DNA of 64,000 bases from Paenirhodobacter enshiensis (GCF_000740785.1 NZ_JFZB01000001.1:186001-250000); one strand, 5' to 3'; shown: positions 1-12,446, numbered from the stretch's first letter. Program-made: numbers and translations. The notes: generated by a model not told the origin, from the letters alone.

Positions 1-2642
<2,642 letters not shown>

Positions 2643-3356
2643 TCAGGCCGTCGCGGCGAACCGGCGGCTGGCATCGCCCTGATCGGGATCGCGCAGCACA
2701 TAACCGCGGCCCCAGACCGTCTCGATGTAATTGTCGCCCTCCGTCGCCTCGGCCAGTTTCTTGCGCAGCTTGCAGATGAACACGTCGATGATCTTCAGTT
2801 CCGGCTCGTCCATGCCGCCGTAAAGATGATTGAGGAACATCTCCTTGGTCAGCGTGGTGCCCTTGCGCAAGCTCAGCAGCTCCAGCATCTGATATTCCTT
2901 GCCGGTCAGATGGATCGCGCGCGCCCCGGCCTGCACCGTCTTGGCGTCGACATTCACCGAAATCTTTCCGGTGCGGATGATCGCCTGCGAATGCCCCTTG
3001 GAGCGGCGAATGATCGCGTGAATGCGCGCGATCAGCTCATCTCGGTGGAAAGGCTTCGTCAGATAGTCATCCGCCCCGAAGCCGAATCCCTTGATCTTGT
3101 TATCGGAATCATCCGCCCCGGTGAGGATCAGGATCGGCGTGTCGATCCGTGCCAGACGCAGCTGCCGCAGCACCTCGAGACCGTTGATATCCGGAAGGTT
3201 CAGATCCAGCAGAATTAAATCGTAATCGTAAAGCTTGGCGAGGTCGATCCCCTCCTCCCCCAGATCCGTGCTGTAGACGTTCAGGTTGGCGTGGGACAAC
3301 ATCAGCTCGATACTGCGCGAGGTCGTCGGGTCGTCCTCGATCAAGAGAATGCGCAT
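2643..3356 (-). CDS. ctrA: Cell-cycle response regulator CtrA
   Basis: OmpR-type response regulator of 237 aa. Residues 1-115 form the receiver, with acidic pocket E7/D8/D9, phosphoacceptor D51 in LLDLNLPD and K101 in the LTKPF motif. Residues 125-225 form a winged-helix DNA-binding domain with the typical CtrA stretch KEYQMLELL and the ending [11 protein letters not shown]. In alphaproteobacteria CtrA binds TTAA-N7-TTAA. In Rhodobacterales it mainly controls motility and gene-transfer-agent genes rather than being strictly essential. It lies directly downstream of sciP on the same strand, with a near-consensus CtrA box in the 97-nt gap, so autoregulation is plausible. Confidence 0.97.
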   Translation of the reverse strand: MRILLIEDDPTTSRSIELMLSHANLNVYSTDLGEEGIDLAKLYDYDLILLDLNLPDINGLEVLRQLRLARIDTPILILTGADDSDNKIKGFGFGADDYLTKPFHRDELIARIHAIIRRSKGHSQAIIRTGKISVNVDAKTVQAGARAIHLTGKEYQMLELLSLRKGTTLTKEMFLNHLYGGMDEPELKIIDVFICKLRKKLAEATEGDNYIETVWGRGYVLRDPDQGDASRRFAATA

Positions 3357-3411
3357 TGCCGTAATCTCCGAAAACTGTGCCTAACTCATTCTGAAAACTG
3401 CCACGAAGTGG

Positions 3412-3426
3412 TTAACACCCCGTTAC
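3412..3426. promoter_or_regulatory. Putative CtrA-binding site upstream of ctrA
   Basis: TTAA-CACCCCG-TTAC matches the CtrA consensus TTAA-N7-TTAA at 7 of 8 positions. It lies 56 nt upstream of the ctrA start codon, in the gap between sciP and ctrA. Confidence 0.5.
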
Positions 3427-3453
3427 TGTGACACAGATTCGTGATCCCGCAAT

Positions 3454-3732
3454 CTAAAGTTGTCTATACTTCTGAATCGCCGTGACCTTCAGCCCCTCCG
3501 CCCCGTGAAGACGGGCCGCCTCGGTCCAAAGGTCGAACTCTTCCTCTGACAAATCATACCGTTCCAGAACCTCCGCGCGCGACGCCAGCCCGTGTTCGAC
3601 CGCCAGAACCACCACCGCCTTGCGCGATGCGACCCAGCGGCGGGTGTCGGGTGCGGGCAGATCCCCCCGGGTCAGAATGCTTCCATCCGGGAGCGTAACC
3701 GCTCGCGGACCCATGACTTTCTTCAGATACAT
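3454..3732 (-). CDS. sciP: SciP-like CtrA inhibitor (DUF1153)
   Basis: Small protein of 92 aa beginning MYLKKV and ending AIQKYRQL. The trihelical DUF1153 core spans residues 30-90 ([18 protein letters not shown], then a Trp/Glu-rich helix). In Caulobacter the family member SciP binds CtrA and blocks its activation of transcription. The frame stays open upstream to 3918, but only the part from the ATG at 3732 resembles the family, so that start is chosen. The gene sits immediately upstream of ctrA and is divergent from mnmA. The adjacency to ctrA supports the role; inhibition itself is inferred from the family. Confidence 0.85.
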   Translation of the reverse strand: MYLKKVMGPRAVTLPDGSILTRGDLPAPDTRRWVASRKAVVVLAVEHGLASRAEVLERYDLSEEEFDLWTEAARLHGAEGLKVTAIQKYRQL

Positions 3733-3866
3733 CGGCCTTACCCCATGTAATGTGCTCAAAGGATGCCGCCAGTACGTTAATCGGGGGTGAAGCGCGGGCT
3801 TGTGGATATGTCGCATTTTCTGTATTGCTGCGGACCTGCCAAAGACCATGGGCCGGAGAACGTGGG

Positions 3867-5018
3867 ATGGACATCGACATGCCGCATGATATGCCATTGA
3901 ATTCTCTCGGGTTCCCAAAGCCGCCAGAGGAAACGCGCGTCGTCGTTGCCATGTCGGGCGGGGTCGACAGTTCGGTCGTGGCCGCGATGCTGAAAGAACA
4001 GGGCTATGATGTCGTCGGCGTCACGCTGCAGCTTTACGACCATGGAGCGGCGCTGGCGAAGAAGGGCGCGTGCTGTGCCGGGCGCGACATCCACGATGCC
4101 CGCCGCGTCGCCGAGGCGATGGGCTTCCCGCATTACGTGCTCGATTATGAGAACACCTTCCGCGAAGCGGTGATCGAGGAATTCGCCGATGCCTATCTGG
4201 CCGGCGCCACCCCGGTGCCCTGCATTCGCTGCAACCAGCGGGTGAAGTTCCGTGACCTGCTGGAAACGGCGAAGGATCTCGAAGCCGATTGCATGGCGAC
4301 CGGCCATTACATCCGTCGCGCAGACGGCGCGCACGGGCCCGAATTGCATTCCGCCGTCGATCCGAACCGCGACCAGAGCTATTTCCTCTTCGCCACCACG
4401 CCCGAACAGCTGTCGTTCCTGCGCTTCCCGCTCGGCGGGCTGGCGAGCAAGGCCGAGACCCGCGCGCTTGCCGCGAAATACGGTCTGCCGGTCGCCGACA
4501 AGCCCGACAGCCAGGACATCTGCTTCGTGCCGAATGGCAATTATGCCAGCGTGATCGAGAAGCTGCGTCCCGGTTCCGCAGATCCGGGCGAGATCGTCGA
4601 CCTCGAGGGCAATGTCCTCGGCACCCATGACGGCGTGATCCATTACACCATCGGCCAGCGCCGCGGGCTGCGCATCGGGGGCCTCGGCGAGCCGCTCTAT
4701 GTCGTCCGGCTGGAGCCCTCGACGCGCCGCGTCGTGGTCGGCCCGAAGGCCGCGCTCGCCACCCGCACGGTGCCGGTGCGCGAGATCAACTGGCTCGGGG
4801 ACGAACCGCTCAGCGCACGCGCCGAATGGCCGATGCGGGTGCGGGTGCGCTCCACCCGGCCGCCGCACGAGGCGATCCTGCGCCCGATCAGCGACACCGA
4901 GGCCGAGGTCGAACTGATCCTGCCCGAGGAAGGCGTCAGCCCCGGTCAGGCCTGCGTGTTCTACGCCCCCGAGGGCAGCCGGGTTCTGGGCGGCGGCTGG
5001 ATCCACGCCGGCGCCTGA
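3867..5018 (+). CDS. mnmA: tRNA 2-thiouridine synthase MnmA
   Basis: Thiolates U34 of tRNA-Glu, -Gln and -Lys using ATP and persulfide sulfur. The protein is 383 aa. The PP-loop SGGVDSS is at residues 30-36, the first catalytic cysteine lies in VPCIRCNQ and the second in DSQDICF, and the C-terminal beta-barrel starts after the [11 protein letters not shown] motif. The ATG at 3867 is in frame with two further ATGs (3879, 3891), so the first 10 residues are uncertain. The gene is divergent from sciP with about 130 nt between starts. Confidence 0.95.
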   Translation: MDIDMPHDMPLNSLGFPKPPEETRVVVAMSGGVDSSVVAAMLKEQGYDVVGVTLQLYDHGAALAKKGACCAGRDIHDARRVAEAMGFPHYVLDYENTFREAVIEEFADAYLAGATPVPCIRCNQRVKFRDLLETAKDLEADCMATGHYIRRADGAHGPELHSAVDPNRDQSYFLFATTPEQLSFLRFPLGGLASKAETRALAAKYGLPVADKPDSQDICFVPNGNYASVIEKLRPGSADPGEIVDLEGNVLGTHDGVIHYTIGQRRGLRIGGLGEPLYVVRLEPSTRRVVVGPKAALATRTVPVREINWLGDEPLSARAEWPMRVRVRSTRPPHEAILRPISDTEAEVELILPEEGVSPGQACVFYAPEGSRVLGGGWIHAGA

Positions 5019-5106
5019 AGACCGTTCCAGCGCTTGACCTTTGGCGCGGCAGCCTCAATTCAGGGGAGGCCGCCGCTGCCCGGCGACGCATGACCGAAGG
5101 GATCCC

Positions 5107-5973
5107 ATGTCTGCCGCTCTTTCGCCCCTGACCCGGGGGGTGCTGCTCGGCTTTGCCGGCTTCCTGTCCTACACGTTCAGCGATACCAGCGTGAAACTGA
5201 TCGAGGGGCGCCTGTCGCCCTACGAATCGGCCTTCATCGGCGCGGCGATCGGGCTTTTGTGCCTGCCGGCGCTGAAGCTGCCGGGCGAGCGGATGTCGGA
5301 CATGCTGCGCACGGTGAACCGGCCGCTGTGGCTGATCCGATTCGTCAGCTATCCGGCCGGCGTGATCGGTTCGGTCACCGCTTTCACCCATCTGTCGATG
5401 GCCGAGGCCTTCGTGCTGATCTTCCTGATGCCGTCCTATATTACGATCATCGGGCTGGTCTGGCTGAAGGAGCGGGTCGATGCCCGGGGCTGGGCGGCGC
5501 TGGTGGTGGGGTTCCTGGGCGTGCTGATCGTGCTGCGCCCGGGCTTTCGCGAACTGTCGATCGGCCATCTGGGCGCGGTGGTGGGCGGGCTCGGCGGAGC
5601 GGTGTCGGTGCTGTCGGCGCGGGCGGTGGGGGCACGCGAAACGCGGGTCTCGATGCTCGGGGCGGGGCTTCTGGGCGGCACGGCGATCGGCGGACTGATC
5701 GCGCTGCCGTCGCTCGTCTGGCCGTCGGCGGCCGAATGGGCGATGCTGGCGGGCTATGGGCTGCTCGCGGTTCTGGGCACCTGGCTGGTGACCAAGGCCG
5801 CACTTTGTGCCCCCGGCGCCTATGTCGGCACCACGCAATACAGCCAGATGCTGTGGGCGATCGTCATTGATTACGTTCTGTTCGGCACCGGGATAGACCT
5901 GCCGATGCTGATGGGCATCGTGCTGATCGTCGGATCCGGACTGCTGACGCTGATCGGGCCGGGGCGGCGCTGA
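5107..5973 (+). CDS. EamA-family (DMT) transporter
   Basis: Inner-membrane protein of 288 aa with about ten predicted hydrophobic segments arranged as two EamA repeats. The first repeat ends near PSYITIIGLVWLKERVD, the classic DMT signature of a Pro/Tyr-rich helix followed by KER, and the second runs from about residue 150 to the end. The family exports small metabolites such as amino acids or nucleosides, but the substrate cannot be told. The ATG at 5107 is preferred over an upstream in-frame start because the protein proper begins there. The stop codon falls inside a strong GC hairpin shared with the convergent SURF1 gene. Confidence 0.85.
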   Translation: MSAALSPLTRGVLLGFAGFLSYTFSDTSVKLIEGRLSPYESAFIGAAIGLLCLPALKLPGERMSDMLRTVNRPLWLIRFVSYPAGVIGSVTAFTHLSMAEAFVLIFLMPSYITIIGLVWLKERVDARGWAALVVGFLGVLIVLRPGFRELSIGHLGAVVGGLGGAVSVLSARAVGARETRVSMLGAGLLGGTAIGGLIALPSLVWPSAAEWAMLAGYGLLAVLGTWLVTKAALCAPGAYVGTTQYSQMLWAIVIDYVLFGTGIDLPMLMGIVLIVGSGLLTLIGPGRR

Positions 5974-5988
5974 GGGACGCCCCGGCCC
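5956..5988. terminator. GC-rich hairpin between convergent genes
   Basis: GGGCCGGGGC (5956-5965) pairs perfectly with GCCCCGGCCC (5979-5988) across the stop of the EamA gene. There is no T-run. It lies between convergent genes, so a bidirectional terminator or mRNA 3'-end stabiliser is likely. Confidence 0.55.
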
Positions 5989-5994
5989 CTGCCC

Positions 5995-6729
5995 TTACGC
6001 CTCGTCGGGGCGGCGGTGGAACTCGGTATAGGCGACGTAGCCCCAGGCCCCGATCACGAACAGCATCAGCCCATACCAGGTGAGCGCATAGCTCAGATGA
6101 GCGTTGCGGAACTTCACCACGGTCTGACCGCCCTTCGGCCAGGCCTCGGGCGAGACCATCTCCTGATCGACGAAATAGGGGGCGACATCGGTCAGCCCGC
6201 GGGCGGCCGCGATGGCGCCCACGTCGCGCAGGTGCCACTTGTCCTTCGCCGGTTCGTTCGGCTGCGAGAACAGCCAACCCCGGGTTTCCGAGATCCGCAG
6301 CAGACCGGTCACGGTCTGCTCGCCCTCGGGGGCGGGGCGCGTGGCCGGCGCCTTCATCGCCTCGGGCACCAGACCGCGGTTGACGAAGACCACCGTGCCG
6401 TCATCGCGGCGCAGCGGCGTCAGCACCCAGTAACCCGGGCCCCAGTCGGTCGGCGTGTAGACCTGCGCCTCGTCACCGTTCAGGAAGGTGCCGCGCAGCG
6501 TCACCCGCATGTATTCGTAATCGGCGGCGTTGATCTTCGGCCAGTCGGCCGGGCCCGGCGCCGGCACCGGATCGGCATGGACCCGGCTGTCGACCCGCGC
6601 GATCAGATCGAGCTTCCAGTGCAGCCGGTGCACCTGCCATGTGCCGAGGCTGCCGAACCCTACCGCGCCGATCAGCGCAAGAAGCGTCACAAGGATCAGC
6701 CGAGGCCAGCGCGGCTTCAGATAGGTCAT
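5995..6729 (-). CDS. SURF1 family assembly factor of the quinol oxidase
   Basis: Membrane protein of 244 aa with the SURF1 layout: a TM near the N terminus (about residues 9-29, followed by LGTWQVHRLHWK), a soluble loop with the conserved FVNRG motif, and a C-terminal TM (LTWYGLMLFVIGAWGYVAY). SURF1 proteins help insert heme a into heme-copper oxidases. In Paracoccus denitrificans a dedicated SURF1 in the qox operon serves the ba3 quinol oxidase, and this gene follows cyoD here in the same way. The ATG at 6729 has an upstream GGAG at good spacing; an in-frame ATG at 6768 has none. Confidence 0.9.
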   Translation of the reverse strand: MTYLKPRWPRLILVTLLALIGAVGFGSLGTWQVHRLHWKLDLIARVDSRVHADPVPAPGPADWPKINAADYEYMRVTLRGTFLNGDEAQVYTPTDWGPGYWVLTPLRRDDGTVVFVNRGLVPEAMKAPATRPAPEGEQTVTGLLRISETRGWLFSQPNEPAKDKWHLRDVGAIAAARGLTDVAPYFVDQEMVSPEAWPKGGQTVVKFRNAHLSYALTWYGLMLFVIGAWGYVAYTEFHRRPDEA

Positions 6730-6817
6730 CGTCTTCTCCGTTCCTGCGCCCGTCGGGCGGGCGGTCATGCAAACGGGGCCGGAAGACCGGCCCCGTGCGT
6801 CATCTTATCGCGAAACC

Positions 6818-7354
6818 TCAGTTCGAGGCAGGCTGCGTCGTCGTGGTCATCCCCGGCATCGAAGAATGATCCATCCCCGGCATGGTCGAGTGATCCATCG
6901 CCGGAGCGGCAGGCGCCTCGGCCGGAGCGGCCGGCATGGCCGAATGGTCCATCCCCGGCATCGCCGAGTGATCCATCGCCGGAGCGGCGGGCGCTTCGGC
7001 CGGGGCCACCGGCATCGCCGAATGATCCATCTCCGGCATCATGTTCACGTTCATGTTGTGCATGACCCAGAGCGAGCCCACGATGATGATCGCAAGGATA
7101 ATCACCGACAGCAGCGTTCCGGCGACGGTCCAGCCCTGCTCGGCGTGACGGTTGACGTGCAGGAAATAGACCAGGTGAACCACGATCTGCACCGCCGCCA
7201 GCACCATGACGATGCCGATCAGCAGGGTGCGGTTCATCTCGACTTCCGACATGACCAGCGCGAAGGGAATGATGGTCAGGATCGCCGCGAGGACGAAACC
7301 GGTCATCAGCTGGCCCATCGAGCCATGCGTGTTGTTTTCGTGATGTTCGGCCAT
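6818..7354 (-). CDS. cyoD: Quinol oxidase subunit IV (CyoD) with Met/His-rich tail
   Basis: Subunit IV of the heme-copper quinol oxidase, 178 aa; E. coli CyoD has 109. Residues 1-100 carry the three transmembrane helices of the family (about 14-35, 42-67, 75-98). Residues 107-178 form an extra tail with five copies of MDHS(A/T/S)MP, separated by Ala/Pro/Glu spacers (VAPAEAPAAP, AAPAEAPAAP). In E. coli CyoD the C terminus is periplasmic, so the tail is probably outside the cell membrane. MDH-type Met/His motifs are known from periplasmic copper-resistance proteins. Its start overlaps the cyoC stop by one base. The extension is clear; a copper role is inference. Confidence 0.92.
   Translation of the reverse strand: MAEHHENNTHGSMGQLMTGFVLAAILTIIPFALVMSEVEMNRTLLIGIVMVLAAVQIVVHLVYFLHVNRHAEQGWTVAGTLLSVIILAIIIVGSLWVMHNMNVNMMPEMDHSAMPVAPAEAPAAPAMDHSAMPGMDHSAMPAAPAEAPAAPAMDHSTMPGMDHSSMPGMTTTTQPASN
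6845..7036 (-). repeat. Imperfect tandem repeat coding for the CyoD Met/His tail
   Basis: Within the 3' part of cyoD the DNA repeats blocks encoding MDHSAMP and APAEAPAAPA two to five times. The longest repeated block is about 26 codons (AMDHSAMPGMDHS plus spacer). Such repeats can expand or contract by slippage. Confidence 0.75.
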
Positions 7355-7977
7355 CAGACGAGCCTCACCAGATAGACGAAGGAGAACACCCCGATCCAGA
7401 TCAGGTCGAGGAAGTGCCAGAACACGGAGAGCGCGTTCAGGCGGCGCATGTTGGCCTCGCAGAAACCGCGCTGACCGAGCTGGATCATCAGCGTGATCAG
7501 CCAGATGCAGCCCACCGTCACGTGCAGACCGTGCGTGCCCACCAGCAGGAAGAACGCCGACAGGAAGCCCGAACGCGTCGGACCGGCGCCGATGTGGATC
7601 AGGTGGCGGAACTCGTAAAGCTCCATCGCGACGAAGCCGACGGCCAGCAGCCCCGACAGGACGAGCCACAGGATGGTGCCCTTCATGTCCGACTTCACCG
7701 CGCGCAGCATCGCCATGCCGAAGGTCACCGACGACAGCAGCAGCAGCGCGGTTTCGATGGCGACGAAGCCCGGCTCGAACAGATCCTTCGGCGACGGCCC
7801 CCCGGCGTAGTTGTAGCCGAGAACCGCGTAAGTCGCGAACAGCGTGCCGAAGATAAGGCAGTCGCTCATCAGGTAGATCCAGAAGCCGAGCGGCGTCGGG
7901 CTCTCGTGATGGGCGTGGTCATCCCCATGGGCGGGGGCGACAGCCGCCCCCCCCTGGGTCATCTGGGTCGTGCTCAT
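7354..7977 (-). CDS. cyoC: Quinol oxidase subunit III (CyoC)
   Basis: Subunit III of the heme-copper quinol oxidase, 207 aa with five transmembrane helices, as in CyoC. A His-rich N terminus ([10 protein letters not shown]) is followed by the conserved start of helix 1 ([19 protein letters not shown]). The family motif [10 protein letters not shown] is in helix 4 and [12 protein letters not shown] in helix 5. The gene overlaps the end of cyoB by 4 nt (ATGA) and abuts cyoD, so the subunits are translationally coupled. Subunit III stabilises the complex and does not bind redox centres. Confidence 0.95.
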   Translation of the reverse strand: MSTTQMTQGGAAVAPAHGDDHAHHESPTPLGFWIYLMSDCLIFGTLFATYAVLGYNYAGGPSPKDLFEPGFVAIETALLLLSSVTFGMAMLRAVKSDMKGTILWLVLSGLLAVGFVAMELYEFRHLIHIGAGPTRSGFLSAFFLLVGTHGLHVTVGCIWLITLMIQLGQRGFCEANMRRLNALSVFWHFLDLIWIGVFSFVYLVRLV

Positions 7978-9971
7978 ACGGCAGCTCCCTTGGCTTCCGT
8001 CTCTGCCACTTCCTTCGCCGGGATGTAGTAGTCACGGTTGTAGTTGAAGGTATTCCCGATGGCGATCGCCAGGATCGCGACGAAGGACACGATGGCGAGC
8101 CACCAGATGTACCAGATCATCGCGAAACCGAAGACCGTCGCGGCAGCCGCGATCAGCACGCCGGCCGTGGTCGACTTCGGCATGTGGATGTCATGGTAGT
8201 GACCCGACCACTTGAAGCCTTCCTGCTTCATCCGCCAGAACTCGTCGAGACCGCGGACATGGATCGTTTCCGGGAAGTTGTAGGGCGCGGGCGGCGAGGA
8301 CATCGCCCATTCCAGCGTCCGCGCATTCCACGGATCCGGGCCGCAGGCCAGTTCCTTGCGGTGCAGGATCGACACGAACATGCCCCAGAAGGTGCAGGCG
8401 ATGCCGAGCGCGATCAGCACGGCGCCGAAGGCGGCGACGATGAAGTAGATCTGCCAGCCGGTATCCATGTAGCTGTTCATGCGCCGCGTCACGCCCATCA
8501 GGCCAAGCGCGTAGAGCGGCATGAAGGCGAAGTAGAAGCCGGTGAACCACAGCCAGAACGACCGGCGCCCCCATTTGTCCATCAGCTTGAAGCCGAAGGC
8601 CTTGGGCCACCAGAAGTAGACCGCCGCATAGGTGCCGAACACGACGCCGCCGATGATCACGTTGTGGAAGTGCGCGATCAGGAACAGCGTGTTGTGCAGC
8701 TGGAAGTCGACCGGCGGGATCGCCAGCATGACGCCGGTCATGCCGCCGATGGTGAAGGTGATGATGAAGCCGATCGTCCACAGCATCGGAACTTCGAACC
8801 GGATGTTGCCCTTGTACATGGTGAACAGCCAGTTGAAGATCTTCACGCCCGTCGGAACGGCGATGATCATCGTCGCGATGCCGAAGAAGGTGTTGACGTT
8901 CGCGCCCGACCCCATGGTGAAGAAGTGGTGCAGCCACACCACGAAGGACAGCACCATGATCGAGATCGTCGCCCAGACCATGGTCTTGTAGCCGAACAGC
9001 GGCTTGCCCGAGAAGGTCGAGGTGATTTCCGAGAACACGCCGAACATCGGCAGGATCAGGATGTAGACCTCCGGGTGACCCCAGACCCAGATCAGGTTGA
9101 TGTACATCATCGCATTGCCACCGAGATCGTTGGTGAAGAAATGCGTGCCGATGTAGCGGTCAAGCGTCAGCATGGTCAGCGTGGCGGTCAGCACCGGGAA
9201 AGCGGCGACGATCAGCACGTTGGCGCACAGCGCGGTCCAGGTGAAGACCGGCATCTGGAACATGCCCATGCCGGGCGCGCGCATCTTCAGGATCGTGGTG
9301 ACCATGTTGATGCCCGACAATGTCGTGCCGATACCCGCGAGGTTCAGCGACCACAGGTAGTAGTCGACACCCGGCCCGTAGGAGAACTGGTTCTCCGACA
9401 GCGGCGGGAAGGCCAGCCAGCCGACGCGACCGAACTCGCCCACGAACAGCGACAGGTTGACCAGGATCGCGCCGCAGACCGTCATCCAGAACGAGAAGTT
9501 GTTCAGGAACGGGAAGGCCACGTCGCGCGCGCCGATCTGCGCCGGCATCACGAAGTTCATGATGCCGGTGATGAAGGCCATCGCGACGAAGAAGATCATG
9601 ATGACGCCATGTGCCGTGAACACCTGGTCGAAGTGATGCGGCGGCAGATAGCCCGCCGCTCCGCCCGCGGCCATCGCCTGCTGGGCACGCATCATGATCG
9701 CGTCGGCGAAGCCGCGCACGAACATCACGAAGGCCAGCACCATATACATGATGCCGATCTTCTTGTGGTCGATCGAGATCACCCAGTCGTTCCACAGCGG
9801 CGCCCAGAGGCGATACTTGGTCATCAGCGCGACCACGATCAGGCCGGCGACGACCACGCCCGCGAAGGTCGCGACGAGGATCGGCTCGTGATAGGGAATC
9901 CAGTCCCAGGTCAGCCGCCCGAAGAGCGGAGACCATCCGTCCAGATAGGGGTTGATTTGCTCATTCGCCAT
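7974..9971 (-). CDS. cyoB: Quinol oxidase subunit I (CyoB/QoxB)
   Basis: Catalytic subunit of the oxygen-reducing, proton-pumping quinol oxidase, 665 aa with about 15 TM helices. The heme/copper ligands are visible: His in [10 protein letters not shown] (low-spin heme), HPEVYIL (CuB His and the cross-linked Tyr), [10 protein letters not shown] (two CuB His) and [11 protein letters not shown] (heme ligands). The ATG at 9971 ([10 protein letters not shown]) is chosen; ten codons of open frame lie upstream inside cyoA. It overlaps cyoA by 11 nt. Heme type cannot be read from sequence. No cyoE (heme O synthase) is in the operon, while SURF1 is, which leans toward a heme-a-containing (ba3-like) enzyme. 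Confidence 0.97.
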   Translation of the reverse strand: MANEQINPYLDGWSPLFGRLTWDWIPYHEPILVATFAGVVVAGLIVVALMTKYRLWAPLWNDWVISIDHKKIGIMYMVLAFVMFVRGFADAIMMRAQQAMAAGGAAGYLPPHHFDQVFTAHGVIMIFFVAMAFITGIMNFVMPAQIGARDVAFPFLNNFSFWMTVCGAILVNLSLFVGEFGRVGWLAFPPLSENQFSYGPGVDYYLWSLNLAGIGTTLSGINMVTTILKMRAPGMGMFQMPVFTWTALCANVLIVAAFPVLTATLTMLTLDRYIGTHFFTNDLGGNAMMYINLIWVWGHPEVYILILPMFGVFSEITSTFSGKPLFGYKTMVWATISIMVLSFVVWLHHFFTMGSGANVNTFFGIATMIIAVPTGVKIFNWLFTMYKGNIRFEVPMLWTIGFIITFTIGGMTGVMLAIPPVDFQLHNTLFLIAHFHNVIIGGVVFGTYAAVYFWWPKAFGFKLMDKWGRRSFWLWFTGFYFAFMPLYALGLMGVTRRMNSYMDTGWQIYFIVAAFGAVLIALGIACTFWGMFVSILHRKELACGPDPWNARTLEWAMSSPPAPYNFPETIHVRGLDEFWRMKQEGFKWSGHYHDIHMPKSTTAGVLIAAAATVFGFAMIWYIWWLAIVSFVAILAIAIGNTFNYNRDYYIPAKEVAETEAKGAAV

Positions 9972-11019
9972 GAGTCTGACCTTCCTCTTCGCCGGCGGCA
10001 CCGTGACCGCCGCTCAGCAGATGCGCGAGCGGAGCCGGCGGCGTCGGCAGCGCGTTGCCGAACCCGTCGACGCCACGGGCGTCATCGTATTCCAGTTTGC
10101 TCTTGTCCTTGATGCCATCAAGGCCGCCGCCGCCCATGCGGTCCTGCATCATGGTCTCGGCCATGCAGGTCTTGCCGGGCTCGACGCACATGTTGACGAT
10201 GCGGTTGAACAGATCGGGCTCGACCGAGGCATAATAGCCGACCGGATCGCGCATCGAGGGCTTCTCGAGGCTCATGTAGCTTTCGGTGTCCAGCGCCTTG
10301 CCCGAGGCCTTCGCCTTGGCGATCCAGGCGTCGAAGCCCGCGTCGTCGGTGGCGATGGTGTCAAAGGTCATGCCGGTGAAGCCCGGACCGTTGTAATGCG
10401 CCGCACGGCCCGGATAGGTGCCCTGATGATCGGCGACGATGTGCAGCTTGGTCTGCATCCCGGTCATGGTGTAGATCATCCCGCTCAGCGAGGGCACCAC
10501 GAAGGTCGACATCACCGTCGAGGAGGTCAGCTTCATGTTGATCGGGCGGTTCGCCGGGATCACCATCTCGTTGACCGAGGCCACGCCGTATTCCGGATAG
10601 ATGAACAGCCACTTCCAGTCGAGCGAGACTGCCTCGACCTCGACCGGCTTGCCCTGCGCGACTTCGGCGGGCAGCGGGCGGTAGGGATCGAGCTTGTGGG
10701 TATATTCGTAAACGAACCAGCCGAGCGCGACGATGATCGCGATCGGAACACCCCAGACGACGAGCTCGATCTTGGTCGAATGCTCGAAATTCGGATCGTA
10801 ATCCGACTTGTCCTGACGGCTCGCGCGGTATTTCCACGGAAAATAGACCGCCATGATGAGCACCGGCACGATGACGATGCACATGATCAGGGTGGAGATG
10901 ACGAACAGGTCGCGCTCCTGCGCGGCGACCCATCCTTTCGGGACCAGGACGTCGTACTGACATCCCGCCAGAAGCGCTGCCACGGGCAGCATCAAAAGGA
11001 GTTTAGGCAGTTTCAGCAA
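9961..11019 (-). CDS. cyoA: Quinol oxidase subunit II (CyoA), lipoprotein, TTG start
   Basis: Subunit II of the quinol oxidase, 352 aa. A lipoprotein signal peptide ends in [10 protein letters not shown], followed by two TM helices and a periplasmic cupredoxin domain ([17 protein letters not shown]). The CuA cysteine pair is absent, as expected for a quinol rather than cytochrome c oxidase. The C-terminal COX aromatic-rich domain includes CVEPGKTCM. The chosen start is TTG at 11019: AAGAGG lies six bases upstream, and this gives a proper Lys-containing signal peptide ([11 protein letters not shown]). The only downstream ATG would leave a signal peptide without charges. First gene of cyoABCD-SURF1. 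Confidence 0.9.
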   Translation of the reverse strand: MLKLPKLLLMLPVAALLAGCQYDVLVPKGWVAAQERDLFVISTLIMCIVIVPVLIMAVYFPWKYRASRQDKSDYDPNFEHSTKIELVVWGVPIAIIVALGWFVYEYTHKLDPYRPLPAEVAQGKPVEVEAVSLDWKWLFIYPEYGVASVNEMVIPANRPINMKLTSSTVMSTFVVPSLSGMIYTMTGMQTKLHIVADHQGTYPGRAAHYNGPGFTGMTFDTIATDDAGFDAWIAKAKASGKALDTESYMSLEKPSMRDPVGYYASVEPDLFNRIVNMCVEPGKTCMAETMMQDRMGGGGLDGIKDKSKLEYDDARGVDGFGNALPTPPAPLAHLLSGGHGAAGEEEGQTHGE

Positions 11020-11519
11020 ATCGGGCCTCTTGCGGCATAGACAACCCGGACGGAACAAGCCGTCCGCGATGCGATCGGAAGGATCCGCCGGCGGCACATG
11101 GCGACCGGGGTAGACCTGGGGCTGCGCATAGGGGGCAGCGCGACACAATGGCACGTGACATCATGTCGCACCCCCTTGTTTCGGATCGCCCTCGACACGG
11201 CGGACCTCCCTTCCCCGACGATGCGCCTGAGCGCACATACCAACGACCCGCACGCCTCGCGCGCACGGGCCGGGCGTGCGCAGGGGCATCGCACGACGTC
11301 GTAACTTATATCCGACCTTCACCAAAACGCGAGGGGCAAGTTATCGCCAGACCTGCCGGACCGGCATGAAAAAAGCCTTTCCGCATCGGGCGAAAAGGCT
11401 TAAATTATTGGTATCGTTGAATTTACCGGAGAACTCGCCGCCGAGCTTTCCGCGAGGTCACCTTCTCCTCACAGCCTCGCGGACAGAACCCGCGTGCCGG
11501 TTTGCCCCGCGACTCGCTG
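11020..11519. other. Upstream region of the quinol oxidase operon
   Basis: About 500 nt between fpr and cyoA with no supported gene. It holds the fpr terminator (11369-11401) and a small dyad GACAT-c-ATGTC (11157-11167), about 140 nt ahead of cyoA. I found no FNR-type TTGAT-N4-ATCAA box. Confidence 0.5.
11369..11401 (-). terminator. Rho-independent terminator of fpr
   Basis: On the minus strand AAGCCTTT (11401-11394) pairs with AAAGGCTT (11380-11373) around a 13-nt loop, and the hairpin runs into six T residues (11374-11369). It lies about 120 nt past the fpr stop. Confidence 0.85.
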
Positions 11520-12338
11520 TCACACCCCGTCGCCGACGAAAGCCTTCTCGACCACATATTCGCGCGGCTCGGAATTCGCGCCTTCGCGCAGCCCGAAACT
11601 TTCCAGAACCTCCATGACGTCCTTGTTGAACGCCAGCGATCCGCACACCATGGCGCGGTCCGTCCCGGGCGACATCGGCGTCAGGCCGAGGTCCTCGAAC
11701 ACCTTGCCCGAGCGAAGATTCTCGGTGATGCGGCCGGTGTGATGGAACGGCTCGCGCGTGGCGGTCGGATAGTATTTCAGCTTGTCGCCGACCATCTCGC
11801 CGATCAGCGGATCGTCCTTCAGGCTCTCGACCAGCTCGCGGCCGTATTCCAGTTCGGCGACGGTGCGGCAGGTGTGCATCATCACCACCTCGTCGAACTT
11901 CTCGTAGGTCTCGGGCTCGCGCATCAGCGAGGCGAAGGGCGCGATGCCCGTCCCCGTCGCGAGGAACCACACCCGCTTGCCCGGCAACAGCGCATCATGC
12001 ACCAGCGTGCCCACGGGCTTCGGACGCAGGATGATCTCGTCGCCCGGCTGGATGTGCTGCAGCTTCGAGGTCAGCGGGCCGTCCGGAACCTTGATCGAAT
12101 AGAACTCCAGCTCCTCGTCCCAGGCCGGCGAGGCGATCGAATAGGCGCGCAGCAGCGGTTTGCCGTTGTCGCCCATCAGCCCGATCATCACGAACTGGCC
12201 GGATTTGAACCGCAGGCTCTGCGGCCGGCTCACGCGGAACGAGAACAGCGCGTCGGTCCAGTGCCGGACCGCGGTCACGGTCTGGGCATCGGGAAGCGTC
12301 TTGACGGGCGGAACGGTCGCAGCGGAAATATCGGTCAC
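11520..12338 (-). CDS. fpr: Ferredoxin-NADP+ reductase
   Basis: FAD enzyme moving electrons between NADPH and ferredoxin/flavodoxin, 272 aa. The FAD motif RAYSIASP is at about residue 64, the NADP-binding GTGIAPFASL at about 129, and the C-terminal EYVVEKAFVG is typical of the bacterial Fpr subfamily. The start is GTG at 12338; the nearest ATG is out of frame. It follows the sulfite reductase block on the same strand after 108 nt, and reduced ferredoxin could serve that block. Rhodobacterales Fpr is also linked to oxidative stress defence. Confidence 0.93.
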   Translation of the reverse strand: MTDISAATVPPVKTLPDAQTVTAVRHWTDALFSFRVSRPQSLRFKSGQFVMIGLMGDNGKPLLRAYSIASPAWDEELEFYSIKVPDGPLTSKLQHIQPGDEIILRPKPVGTLVHDALLPGKRVWFLATGTGIAPFASLMREPETYEKFDEVVMMHTCRTVAELEYGRELVESLKDDPLIGEMVGDKLKYYPTATREPFHHTGRITENLRSGKVFEDLGLTPMSPGTDRAMVCGSLAFNKDVMEVLESFGLREGANSEPREYVVEKAFVGDGV

Positions 12339-12446
12339 GGGATCATCTCATGAATTCGGCCCCCGGAACAGTCGGAGGGGGCGGTTTGCCGGCGGTTCCG
12401 GCCGGGCCAAGGCATACGCTGAAACAGCCCGGCGGGGAACCGGAAA

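Noticed and set aside
3733-3918. Upstream extension of the SciP frame
   Set aside because: Added residues have no similarity, and the family begins at MYLKKV.
11157-11167. Small dyad ahead of cyoA as an oxygen-regulator site
   Set aside because: Does not match FNR or other known consensus; too short to claim.
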